Source: Ceraceosorus guamensis | Lineage: Eukaryota > Basidiomycota > Exobasidiomycetes > Ceraceosorales > Ceraceosoraceae | Direction: 5' to 3' | DNA: 64,000 bases | Assembly (NCBI RefSeq): GCF_003144195.1 | Contig: NW_020290015.1 | Span: 1-64,000, forward strand | Shown here: piece after piece, positions 55,501-64,000 of the stretch | Position numbering within the stretch: the stretch's first letter is position 1 | How the letters are laid out: each line of letters opens with the position of its first letter | Made by a program: the position numbers and the translations under genes | The notes under the pieces: generated by a model | Told to the model about the DNA's origin: nothing | The model's input: only the letters and a program-made list of their open reading frames with translations | Database searches by the model: none

Positions 55501-56940
55501 AGACTCATGCTGCGCTTCTCTAGACAACGCTGACTGCGAGCGCAAAGCCGAGCCATGACGACCCAGCACAGGAGACAATCTTGCGGAGCTCGGACGAGAT
55601 GACGAAGCTTTACCCTCATTGGCCGGCTGCGAGCCGAGCTGAGGCGAAGCAAGGACAGATGCACGCCTTGGCGAGCCAAAGACTGCTAAAGGTGGCAGCC
55701 TCGGGCTGTCAGCGGTGTCAAAAGCGTGACGCTGCTTGGTGCCACGTGCGGTGGAGGAGAGGTGATGGTTGGGACGAGCAGCGCTCGATACAGCCATTCC
55801 TGAGTTGACGCCCTTGTTGCGCTCGTGAGCTGGCGCAGCAAAATTCAGATCCAGCAAGTTGCTCATATTTGGGCTTCCCGCAAACGCATACGGACTTCTT
55901 GTCTGGCCTGCAGGTGACAAGAGCGATGGACTTGCCTGCGATTGAGGAAGTCGTGTGGGATACTGCTCGATCAAGCCGAAAGCAGTGCGCACAGCAGTCG
56001 CGACCGCTCCCGTCGGCGCGTCATTGACCAGGGGCGAAGACGGCACGCTCCTTGCGGACATCGGCACAGAGGCGCCGGATGCACCACTCGCCGCATCCGT
56101 AAGCTTCACACGACTGCCCGTGGCCAAGATGTTCGAACGGCGCTCACTTCGAGATGACCTCGATCCTGGCCTTAGGGCTCTTTTCATCTTCGTGACGACT
56201 TCGCTTGATTTTTGCCACAACGCCCTGAGTCTTGATGCTTCGTGTGTGGAAACGCCAGCCGTGTATCCAACTTCACTCCGCGTGGTGCGCCAATCCTTCA
56301 AGGATGCTGATTGTGCCCTGTCACTTAGCTGCAATCGTTGGGATGATGGCTGCTTGCGCCATCGACGAGCGAGTAGCGTGCAGAGTGACATCAAGATCAA
56401 TAACAGTAGGACGATGATGCAGACCGTGATTGCAACACCCGCCGGTGTGTTAGGGCGCAGCTGCCAGCCGGCTCCGTGATCATTTGCTACGGGATGGTAG
56501 TCGGCGGACACATCACTGCTGGACTCGGGGCTACGATCGGTGATGGTCGTGCTGGATGTGAGAGCTGAAGGTATTGCACTATGCCTTGGTACAGAAGGAC
56601 AAGGCGTCGAGATTGAAGCCGAGTGATGAGTGGACGAGCGGGGTGCGGTGTGAAAAGAGTGCTTTGCTTTTGAAGATTCCTGGTCATGGTCCACAGACCG
56701 TTGTTCGATGCGAAACGGAGTGGCTCTTCTGAGCTTCATTCGATTTGCAGATGCATTGCGAGCGTCCGAGTCTGCCTTTGGCTCCTGTTTGTGTGGCCTC
56801 TGGGAATATTGCTCTGTAGAAGGGTCATCCTTCTGCGACCACCATCCAGCCTTGTCCGCCCCTCGTCTTGCGATCTGTGCATGTCTTTTCCTGTGCGAGG
56901 CCTTGCGGCGCGCATCAACAGCGCGCTGCGCCTCGGGCAT
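52514..56940 (-). CDS. Large single-pass membrane protein, Ser-rich (SKG6-like architecture)
   Basis: Two exons (56940-52624, 52561-52514) encode 1454 aa. No signal peptide is apparent. The first 165 residues are polar, basic then Ser/Thr/Pro-rich. One strong membrane segment follows at about 167-190 (AGVAITVCIIVLLLLILMSLCTLL), then the stop-transfer ARRWRK. The remaining 1260 residues are almost entirely disordered, Ser/Ala/Arg-rich, with many possible phosphorylation sites. The short last exon replaces a low-complexity read-through tail by VFRFYDSRRSIIEQH, and its 62-nt intron has good GTGAGA and CCCAG sites. The architecture (Ser/Thr-rich outside, one helix, huge cytosolic tail) is like fungal Skg6/Axl2-type polarity proteins, but no conserved domain is recognised. 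The start could be later, for instance Met68. Function unknown; a cell-surface or bud/hyphal-tip role is only a guess. Confidence 0.7.
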
Positions 56941-58138
56941 TTGGATGACAGAGCTCTACCCTACGTCGTCGGAGAGATGCCAGTCTATGGCATACGGGCT
57001 GACTTGATCGGGACTTCAGAGGGCGTTCTCCTTCTAAAGCGCCATCACCGAGATCAGTTGCCACGCAAGGAGATCTATGCTGTTGCAAAGAACGCGATGT
57101 CCAGTCCGAGGGATTGGCAAAGCGAAGAGGAGATACGTTGACGAGGCAGAGCTGCTGAAGGGATGTGGAAGGGGAAAGTGAGAGGTAAAGAGGGAGGGCA
57201 GAATGCTCACCGGAGTGTAGACGCGTGTGAATGGAAGTTGAGGAAGAGAGGCGTGATGACGGTGATGCTGTATCGGCTGTCACCCTCCGCGAGTTGGCCA
57301 TCAGCAATGACCTGGTCAGCAGGCAGGTTAGGGGAAGTATCCTTGAGTCACGCAAATACTCCTGACGCCCATACTCCTGCGTCGTATGCGCGCGGTGAGA
57401 ACTCTATAGCCTCAGAAGCACTGGGTGCAGGGAGGAATGTCTTACAATCATGAATGAAGAGCCTCGACCGTTGATTGCGCACTTGCATGGCGATGTGCCA
57501 TCACATACTGGCCAACGAGGTTGACAGCGCACTGCACGATGCTTGCGACTAGCGACCCCTGCGTTGAGGACAGCGCGTGCAGTCAAAAGAGTGTGCGCTT
57601 TGCGGCAACATGATGCCTGGCTTGCTTCGGGCTAAGGAAATGTCGTCATCAATCATTGCTGGGAAGCGCATGGCTGCGGCCACACACGGTGATGACGGCG
57701 CATGTGGATGGTGGATGCTTGAAGCCATGCGCGAGCAACTGCTGTCTGCCCTGCATGCTATTTGTGTGTAGCTGTCGCTCGAGCTCAACCGTCAATCCGA
57801 GAATGAAGCCGTTGAACGCAGCGCGCGTGTACCGGTACCGTACCACCGCGTATACGCGTGCGCCGGCGCTTCCTGCTAGAGATGCGCGTCACGTGCTTTG
57901 ACTTTGTTGCGGGTCTGCGCTTGTCTGCGTTGATGAGTTTGACTTTTGACGCACACTCACAACTCTTGACTTGCACGCTGCGCACGAGGTCTGGAGGGTG
58001 GAGGCCAGAACCATATGGAGCGGCATTCAACATTTTCATCTCCCAAGTCACTGACGCTCATCATCCTATTGACCTCTGACTTGCAGACGCTTGACTCTCC
58101 TAGCGCCATCGCACTCGTGACTGGCAGATCTTTCGATC
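56941..58138. promoter_or_regulatory. Divergent spacer, membrane protein / serine carboxypeptidase
   Basis: 1.2 kb without a recognised gene. It contains the GC-rich palindromic word GTACCGGTACCGTACC (57829-57844) next to GCGTATACGCG (57848-57858), and TGACTTTGTTG/TTTGACTTTTGACG words near 57900-57950. Both promoters should be here. Confidence 0.4.
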
Positions 58139-60261
58139 ATGCGCTGCTCTTTGCTTCTTGCCGCGTGTGCAAGCCTTCCTTTCGCGGCGCTGTGTGCACA
58201 GATCCCCTTCCTGTCAGAGCTTCAGGACCCCGCGCTGCCAAAGGCTGAAGTCACCGTGAGCCTGTCGAAGGAAGGTGACAGCTTTGAGACTCTGGTCAAG
58301 CACCCCAGCGTACCCGCGCACACTCTGCGGTTCACTGAACCTCCCAAAGATCTTTGCGAGCGCAGCTCAGCTCGCTCATGGTCGGGTTATCTCGACGTGG
58401 ACGTGGACGCGCTCCACCGCCATCAGGATGGCAGCGACCTTGCTAGCGCAGGCGGCAAACACCCCAACGCTACCATTGAGCACTTCTACTTCTGGGCATT
58501 CGAATCTCGTAGCGGTCGACCGCACGAGGATCCCACCTCTTTGTGGCTGAATGGAGGACCTGTTGAGTATTCGCGATCGGGCCGCCGGTCGGATTCGGGA
58601 CTACCCTAGCTGACCTAGACTGATGCTCTCTTCAGGGCTGCTCGAGCTTTACCGGACTGCTCATGGAGCTTGGGCCTTGCAATGCTGCGCCTTTCAACAC
58701 CAGCAAAGGTCCTCACACAGAATGGAACCCTTGGTCGTGGAACAACAACGCGACCATACTGTTTCTAGACCAGCCTGTAGGCGTGGGCTTCTCCTACGCC
58801 TCGTGGGCCAACACTACGCGTAAGGATGACGCTCCTGGGCGCATATACGACGCTGCCGCTGCTGCTCGTGATGCGAGCGCATTTTTGCAGCTATGGGGCA
58901 TGCATGCCAAATCCATCTACTCCAAGGACGGCGAGGAAAGCAAAGGCATCTCCACTTTCCACATCGCAGGAGAGAGCTACGCGGGCCGATGGATCCCGTA
59001 CATTGCGGAGCAGCTCCTGAGAGATAATGAGGAGGCCAAAGAACACCCCGAGCGCGGCATCGAGCCCCTGCCTCTTGCTGTGAGTGCCGACGCGCCATGC
59101 GCTATGCCAGCGTTTTTGCTTGGTAGAGCGCGTCCTGACCTGACACCTGATCCTGGCGTGCGTCTGCAGTCGGTACTGATCGGAAATGGCATCACCTCGC
59201 CGAAACACCAATTCCCAGCATACGTGGACTACGCCTGCTCCAACAAGAGCGGCTATGGCATCTTCTACCCCAAGGAGCAATGCGACGACCTTTGGGCCGC
59301 GGTTCCGGTCTGCCTTGCGCTCGTCGACAAGTGAGTCGCGCCGGTTGAAATGACTGGCTCGTAGCCAAGCTCGGTCGTCTGCATGCACGACTTACGCCCC
59401 TTCACGTCAACTAACACGTTCAGATGCAACAAGCCTACTCATACTGGCCGGTATGACGAAAAGGCTTGCGCAGCTGCAACGCTCTACTGTGAAGACTCGT
59501 TGCAACAGCCTTGGGCAGACACCGGCAGATCGACCTATGACTGGGCCCACTGGGGAGACTACGAGCAAGAAGAGTGGGTAGCACAATTTCTGAATGCCGC
59601 AAACACGAAGAAGGGTCTTGGAATCGACAAGCGCGGCGCTGGTGACCATCACGATGGTGTGTTCGTCGGCTGCTCCGACAAAGTCTACGAGAATTTCGAC
59701 TCGACAGCTGATGGACCAAAAGAGAGCACATGGGCTGGTGAGTTCAGTGGCTGCTTACGAAGCCATGGTCTGCTGACGCTCGGCTATGACCGCCACTCAG
59801 TAAAACGTCTGCTGGAAAATGGAGTGCGCGTGCTCGCCTATTCTGGCAAGCGAGACTTCATTTGCAACCACATTGGTGAGCAGGCAGTGCGATATGCAGT
59901 CAAGCTGGCACTGAGCGTCGTCTTGTCCGTCCATCCCTTCCTAGGTAACGAGGCTTGGACTCTGGACCTCGAATGGAGCGGCAAGGAGGAATTCAACAAG
60001 CAAGAGCTGAAGCCTTGGATCGGTCACGATGGTCAGCAGGCCGGTTCATACCGCAACTATGGCAATGTGAGTGTGACTCAAGCTGAGCCGAAGGTTCGCA
60101 CACGTGCTTACGTCCTTCCACGTTGGTCCTGCCTTGCGAATGCACAGTTCACCTTTGCTATCGTTGAGGGCTCCGGTCACTTCGTGCCGTTGGATCAGCC
60201 GCAAAATGCCCTGATCATGCTCAACAGATGGCTGCATGAGCCAGCTGACGGCACATTCTGA
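58139..60261 (+). CDS. Secreted serine carboxypeptidase (peptidase family S10)
   Basis: Removes C-terminal residues from peptides at acidic pH, in the vacuole or outside the cell. Seven exons (58139-58561, 58636-59079, 59170-59330, 59424-59737, 59801-59875, 59945-60066, 60148-60261) encode 550 aa. The signal peptide is MRCSLLLAACASLPFAALCAQ. The substrate-binding motif [22 protein letters not shown] is created by splicing intron 1 (donor GTTGAG). Next come LDQPVGVGFSYA, then the nucleophile in HIAGESYAGRW (Ser about 255). The catalytic Asp (about 466) is in AYSGKRDFICNHIG and the His (about 524) in EGSGHFVPLDQP. Several NxT/NxS sites are present (NAT, NTS, NTT). Length fits S10 enzymes. A vacuolar CPY-like role or a secreted nutritional role cannot be told apart. 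Its 3' end meets the decarboxylase gene 100 nt away. Confidence 0.94.
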
Positions 60262-60361
60262 GGCCAGTCTTGGAGGTTGACATGCGATCCATGAAAGAAC
60301 GACAAGCAACAAAGCACAGCAAGCGCATCAAATGAAATTTGATCTGAAAACAAGGATGACT

Positions 60362-62384
60362 CTATAGCCTGATGACTTCCTCGAGGGTGCTTGTCACAAT
60401 CTTGAAGTCATCGTCTGATTCCTTGCGATCTTTATCGAGCCCTGTCAGCCATGAGCTGACAGCAATTCTCACCGCGCCTTTGCCGTTCCACGAGGTGCCG
60501 CTGACGTACATTTGACCAGTTTTCTTGATTGCCTCTACCAGCCTTCCTGCACCTTCTGCTCCCGCAAGTCTCGCATTCGGACAAGCTTGGGAAGCGCGAA
60601 AGAGGACAATGTTGTAGCCCCACTCGTCGAGCGCCCAGGGCACACGACTAGCTCGGCTAGCATCTTCTGGTGCCAACTTATCATCGGGCGCAGGAGTGAG
60701 CACCTCGAATGCTTGGTGAAACCTGAGCCATCGGCGAAGGCGCTTGGCGAACTTGACGTTGCGCTTCACTAGGGCAACGTAGCCGCTGCGGCCCTGCGAC
60801 AAGAGGGCGGTGTACAGCGGCAAAGCTCTGAACCTTCTTGAATTCTCGATGTTGCGAAAGAGCGGCGAGGGCTGTGACATGGCGTATTGCCGACGCCGTT
60901 CCGCTCCGCTCAGCGTGCGCGAATCTTCTGTTTCGCTCGTCGAGGTAGTGGATCCAACCAGATACGCCGGCTTTGGTCCTGCACCCGGACCAAACACAGC
61001 ATCTATCGGACTTTGTGATGCGTGCTCGATAAGACCTGAGACTGCTCCAGCGGCTGTCTTGCGTCGGATATAGAACAAACCGCAGTCGTAAGGTACCTGG
61101 CCCCCTCCACCGGAAGAGTAGAAGGTCAGACTACTGCACATCACAGCTCTCTTGCGGTGAGACACCTCACATTGAGCTGCTTGTGAGCGTCGCTCGTGAT
61201 GCTGTCAGCCAAGTCCAGATCACTCGAGACCCACTCGAATCCTGGCACGAGGCACGCAAATGCGGCAAAAGCTTTGCAAAGGAAGTCGAAGGCCTGCATC
61301 ATGTTAGGCATCTAGTGCTCGAGGAGTTTGCATCCTCATGACCTTGCATTGAAGCTCACCTGCATCGACGTGAAGCCAAGCGTGATACTCGTCACAAAGA
61401 ATTCGAATCTCACGCAATTGGCCACATAGAGCTCCCTGTGCCCCGTTGAAGTGCACTTTAGCATCCAGCGGTTAGCAGCACTGCGATTTGCAGACTCACC
61501 GTGTTGACCTCGCCCATGCCGATGACAACGACCGCGCCCTGCTCTGCGCGCTGTGCTTTCCGCAGAGCATCCTCAAGTCTCTCCAAATCGACCTCGAGGC
61601 AGGCTGCTTCCTTTTGCGCCTGGCATTCTTGGTCATTTTGTTCTGTTTGTCCCTCATCGACCGCTCGAGAGCGGCGCGACACGTCTACGATTCGTTGGCG
61701 ACCGATGCCGGTGATAGCAGCAGCCTTGGCGATGCTGTTGTGCGGCAAGGCTGTAAAGATGTTGACTGCAGGAGTATCTGGACCGATGCCGTGTTCGGCG
61801 AGAGACCACTCTTGAGTCACAGTCGGGCCGGATGCATTGCCCGCTTTGCTACGAGACATGATACGTCGGATCACCGCCTCTCGTGCGCAGCAAAGTGAAA
61901 TAACGTTGCTGCTAGTAGCTCCGGTAGTCAGGGTACCCTCCCAACGTTCTCTTGACAAGCCAATGAGGTCTTGAGAGAGGGCCACTGCGTGCGCTTCGAC
62001 CACGGTGGAAATGCTTTCATTAGGCAGATGTACCTGTACATTCTGATCGAACAGGGGCACAACCAAGTCTGCGACAGTCGCAGAGGGCAGTGTGCCGCCC
62101 GTAACGAAGCCAAAGTATCTGCCGCCATTATGACCTGGATTGAGGGCAGGAACGACAGTGTGGAGCAACACGTCCGTCGCTGTCTTCAATCCAAAGCCGA
62201 GCTCTGGCAGCTCGTTCGGCAGCGTCTGGATAGCAGCTTCGAGCGCCTCGGGACTCGCGACCGCCGCTTCCGTATGGATGCTGTTTGATCTGCCTTCTGC
62301 CAAAGCCAAGACCCTTTGCAACGCCTGGTCATACTCCCGTGAGCCCTCCAATTGTGGCGCTGCAGCTTGCGCTCCTGCGGACAT
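60362..62384 (-). CDS. PLP-dependent group II decarboxylase-like protein
   Basis: A fold-type I pyridoxal-phosphate enzyme of the aromatic-amino-acid/tyrosine/glutamate decarboxylase family; the substrate is not known. Four exons (62384-61500, 61435-61360, 61271-61171, 61096-60362) give 598 aa. Blocks include GHNGGRYFGFVTGGTLPSA, LTTGATSSNVISLCCAREA, GMGEVNTGALCGQL, DEYHAWLHVDAAF (the Asp contacts the PLP nitrogen), and DSITSDAHKQLNVPYDCG with the PLP lysine at about 351. The motif DAAF appears only if intron 2 ends at AAAG (61272). An alternative CAG 22 nt earlier breaks the frame. The C-terminal domain shows RRFRALPLYTALLSQGRSGY and GTSWNGKGAVRIAVSSWLT. The start MSAGAQAAAPQLEG is the first ATG. 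Fungal members of this clade are often annotated only as decarboxylases, so a specific reaction is not assigned. Confidence 0.88.
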
Positions 62385-62894
62385 GGTCGGTCTGCGCCTG
62401 TTCAGCTCTTGATGATTCCTATGATGAGCTATGGTGGTCAAGAGGATCGCATCATCACCACTCAGTGACTGGCCCCGACTAGCATCTGGTGCGGCCTATC
62501 CATTCGAGTCATCCTTCCACAACCGGAGAGACCTTCCGAGCGTTCGGTCATGCCTGCATGCAGCAGGCAGGAACGCTGTGGGCGTCATGCAGATGGGTAC
62601 GTACCTCTCGTGGAGAACGCGCAGCCCGGAACCAGCAGCAGTGACGGAACGAGAGGCAGCTGACAGTTGCAAGTCTTTTCTTTTTGCTCGGGTCTTGGCC
62701 TGCCTGCACCCATCACTCACCACTTGATCCACCGCGCACCACGAGAGCCCTGGACGAAGAGAGCCCTCATACATCAGCGTCACTGGCAAACTCGGACAAG
62801 CAAGGGCTAAGAAGATGATAAGATTTCGTCATCGACATGGGTGCCGACGCTCGACCAATGGTGAATGTGTAGATGCAGCATGAAGAGATGAAGC

Positions 62895-62925
<31 letters not shown>

Positions 62926-63213
62926 AGCTGCGATGTGATTGGAGGAATCGATAGCTACAGCTGTATGACTAGTGGGCTATGGTGAGGGCAACTGAATAGG
63001 GAACAGTGGAGGACGTTGACTTGGATTGGGAGCTGAACATCAAGCCGCGACAATTGCCGAATCGGGAAGCGAGGGCTGAGGGCTGGTTGAAGACGGGTAT
63101 ACACGATGACCTAGCAAGGCATCGACGGCAGAAAGGATGATTGGCTACATAGAGAATATCGGAGCATGGAAAAGAGATCTCGTGAGACTGACATGACACG
63201 GCTTTTAGATCCC
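62385..63213. other. Spacer decarboxylase to the right-edge gene
   Basis: 830 nt without a gene. It holds the decarboxylase promoter, a GTGC microsatellite (62896-62925) and the 3' flank of the partial gene. Confidence 0.4.
62896..62925. repeat. (GTGC)n microsatellite
   Basis: Seven tandem GTGC tetranucleotides in the spacer downstream of the partial gene. Confidence 0.9.
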
Positions 63214-64000
63214 CTAGCTGCCACGGTTCACATCGAGAGACCCGCCCTCGGAAGAGTCTTGGGGAAGGGGTGCCATGCCCATAGAGGACAGTAAAGAGTT
63301 GATGTAGTAAGACGTAGCGAGCGCGTCACCATCAGAAGCAGGTGGCAAGGGGCTGCTGCCAGCTGCTGGCGTCTGGGAAATCATCACGTCGAAAGCGGGA
63401 GAGGCCATGCCCGATATGGCGTTGTTGTTGATCTCGACTGGGGCGGGAAGCATGCCGTTGTGCATTTCACCAAATGACAGCCCAATTGCGCTGTTCGACG
63501 TAAAGTCAGGAAGACCAGACATATCGAGTGCATTGGAAGCCAAAGAATGCTGGGATTGGCTGAGCTGGGCGTCACCAAAGTGCTGCGGCGTGTTGAAATT
63601 GGGCATCTGGGGCAAGTTGCTTCCGACGTTTGGTGCAAAGTTGAAATCGAGTGGCGAGTTGAGGTCTTGTGTGAACATGCCATTGCCGCCATTCGCAGAT
63701 GCGTGGGCTTGTGCAGCCCATGCCCTGGCAAGGCGATCGCGCTGTGCTTTCGTCTCATCGTGATTGAGCATCGGAGGAGGCTCAGTAGGCGTGGACACCA
63801 CTTGTGGGAACGGCGTGATGGGTGTCAGCATCGCCCTCTGCTGCATCGCGCCCCAAGCGCTGGAGTTGTGAGTGCTTAGGGCGGGACTTGGCTGACTGGA
63901 CGACGACGAAAAGGAGCGTTGCATGGCAGCACCCATGTTGCCTCCGAGGTAAGGAGCAGGAGGAATATTCAGCTGCAGGTTAGGCTTATTGATGGAAAGA
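63214..64000 (-). CDS. C-terminal part of an unknown Gln/Asn/Pro-rich protein (cut by window edge)
   Basis: The frame is open from the window edge to the stop at 63214, giving 261 residues of the C-terminus. The sequence is low in charge and rich in Ser, Asn, Gln, Pro and Met (NFAPNVGSNLPQMPNF; SLASNALDMSGLPDF), like the transactivation or disordered tail of a fungal transcription factor or RNA-binding protein. A short basic/acidic helix (ETKAQRDRLARAWAAQAH) is the only ordered-looking piece. No domain is recognised. Methionine 63936 is unlikely to be the true start because the upstream 21 codons remain open and similar in composition. Whether the final codons DVNRGS are the real end or precede another intron (GATGTGAAC) is uncertain. 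Confidence 0.6.
   Translation of the reverse strand, partial: LSINKPNLQLNIPPAPYLGGNMGAAMQRSFSSSSSQPSPALSTHNSSAWGAMQQRAMLTPITPFPQVVSTPTEPPPMLNHDETKAQRDRLARAWAAQAHASANGGNGMFTQDLNSPLDFNFAPNVGSNLPQMPNFNTPQHFGDAQLSQSQHSLASNALDMSGLPDFTSNSAIGLSFGEMHNGMLPAPVEINNNAISGMASPAFDVMISQTPAAGSSPLPPASDGDALATSYYINSLLSSMGMAPLPQDSSEGGSLDVNRGS

Noticed and set aside
61272-61360. Apparent one-base frame break in the PLP decarboxylase next to the active-site motif
   Set aside because: It arises only if the acceptor at 61294 (CAG) is used. The acceptor ending at 61272 (AAAG) restores the frame and the conserved HVDAAF motif, so the gene looks intact.
1-64000. Prokaryotic features (operons, Shine-Dalgarno sites, CRISPR arrays, riboswitches, insertion sequences)
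   Set aside because: The window is eukaryotic with spliced genes; no spaced direct repeats or insertion-sequence ends were seen.

Overview
This window is nuclear DNA from an intron-rich fungus. I read it as a basidiomycete, most likely from Ustilaginomycotina (smuts and relatives). The support is short GTGAGT-type introns, eukaryotic genes such as ATG7, NDC1, PCNA, lunapark and COY1, basidiomycete-style splitting of genes by many introns, and intergenic DNA full of GACTCA/GAGTC and CACGA-type words. Several genes have 5 to 11 exons, which argues against the low-intron Ustilaginaceae themselves. The exact species cannot be told from the sequence. No prokaryotic feature, CRISPR array, rRNA, convincing tRNA or intact mobile element was seen.

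Twenty complete genes and one partial gene are modelled. Exons were joined by hand using GT..AG sites, reading phase and conserved protein motifs, and every multi-exon model given closes in frame. Left part (0-15 kb): sphingoid long-chain-base kinase (-), EMC6 (+), ATP11 (-), lunapark (+), ATG7 (+) and the Golgi protein COY1/CASP (-). Middle (15-31 kb): a Zn2Cys6 transcription factor (-), a large gene-poor island, a secreted Ala/Pro/Ser-rich orphan (-), an F-box-like orphan (+) and an isoprenylcysteine methyltransferase (-). Centre (31-44 kb): PCNA (-) divergent from GMP synthase (+), a TBC-domain protein (-), mitochondrial 2-methylcitrate dehydratase (+) and a Siw14-like phosphatase (-). Right part (44-64 kb): another gene-poor island, secreted carboxylesterase (+), nucleoporin NDC1 (+), a 1454-residue single-pass membrane protein (-), serine carboxypeptidase (+), a PLP-dependent decarboxylase (-) and the 3' end of an unknown gene running off the right edge (-).

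Most genes are housekeeping functions on alternating strands: membrane-protein insertion and ER shape (EMC6, LNP1), lipid and protein membrane modification (LCB kinase, ICMT), autophagy (ATG7), Golgi traffic (COY1, TBC protein), DNA replication and purine supply (PCNA, GMP synthase), and propionate detoxification (PrpD). Genes often converge within 100-350 bases. Larger spaces lie between divergent starts. There is no evident biosynthetic cluster.

The most notable points are an acidic/lysine-rich insertion in PCNA, a zinc cluster with an abnormally long last loop, several coding micro-exons of 9-16 nt, a 5'UTR intron whose pyrimidine tract is a microsatellite and which ends at the start codon, and two lineage-restricted orphans (secreted and F-box-like) facing each other.
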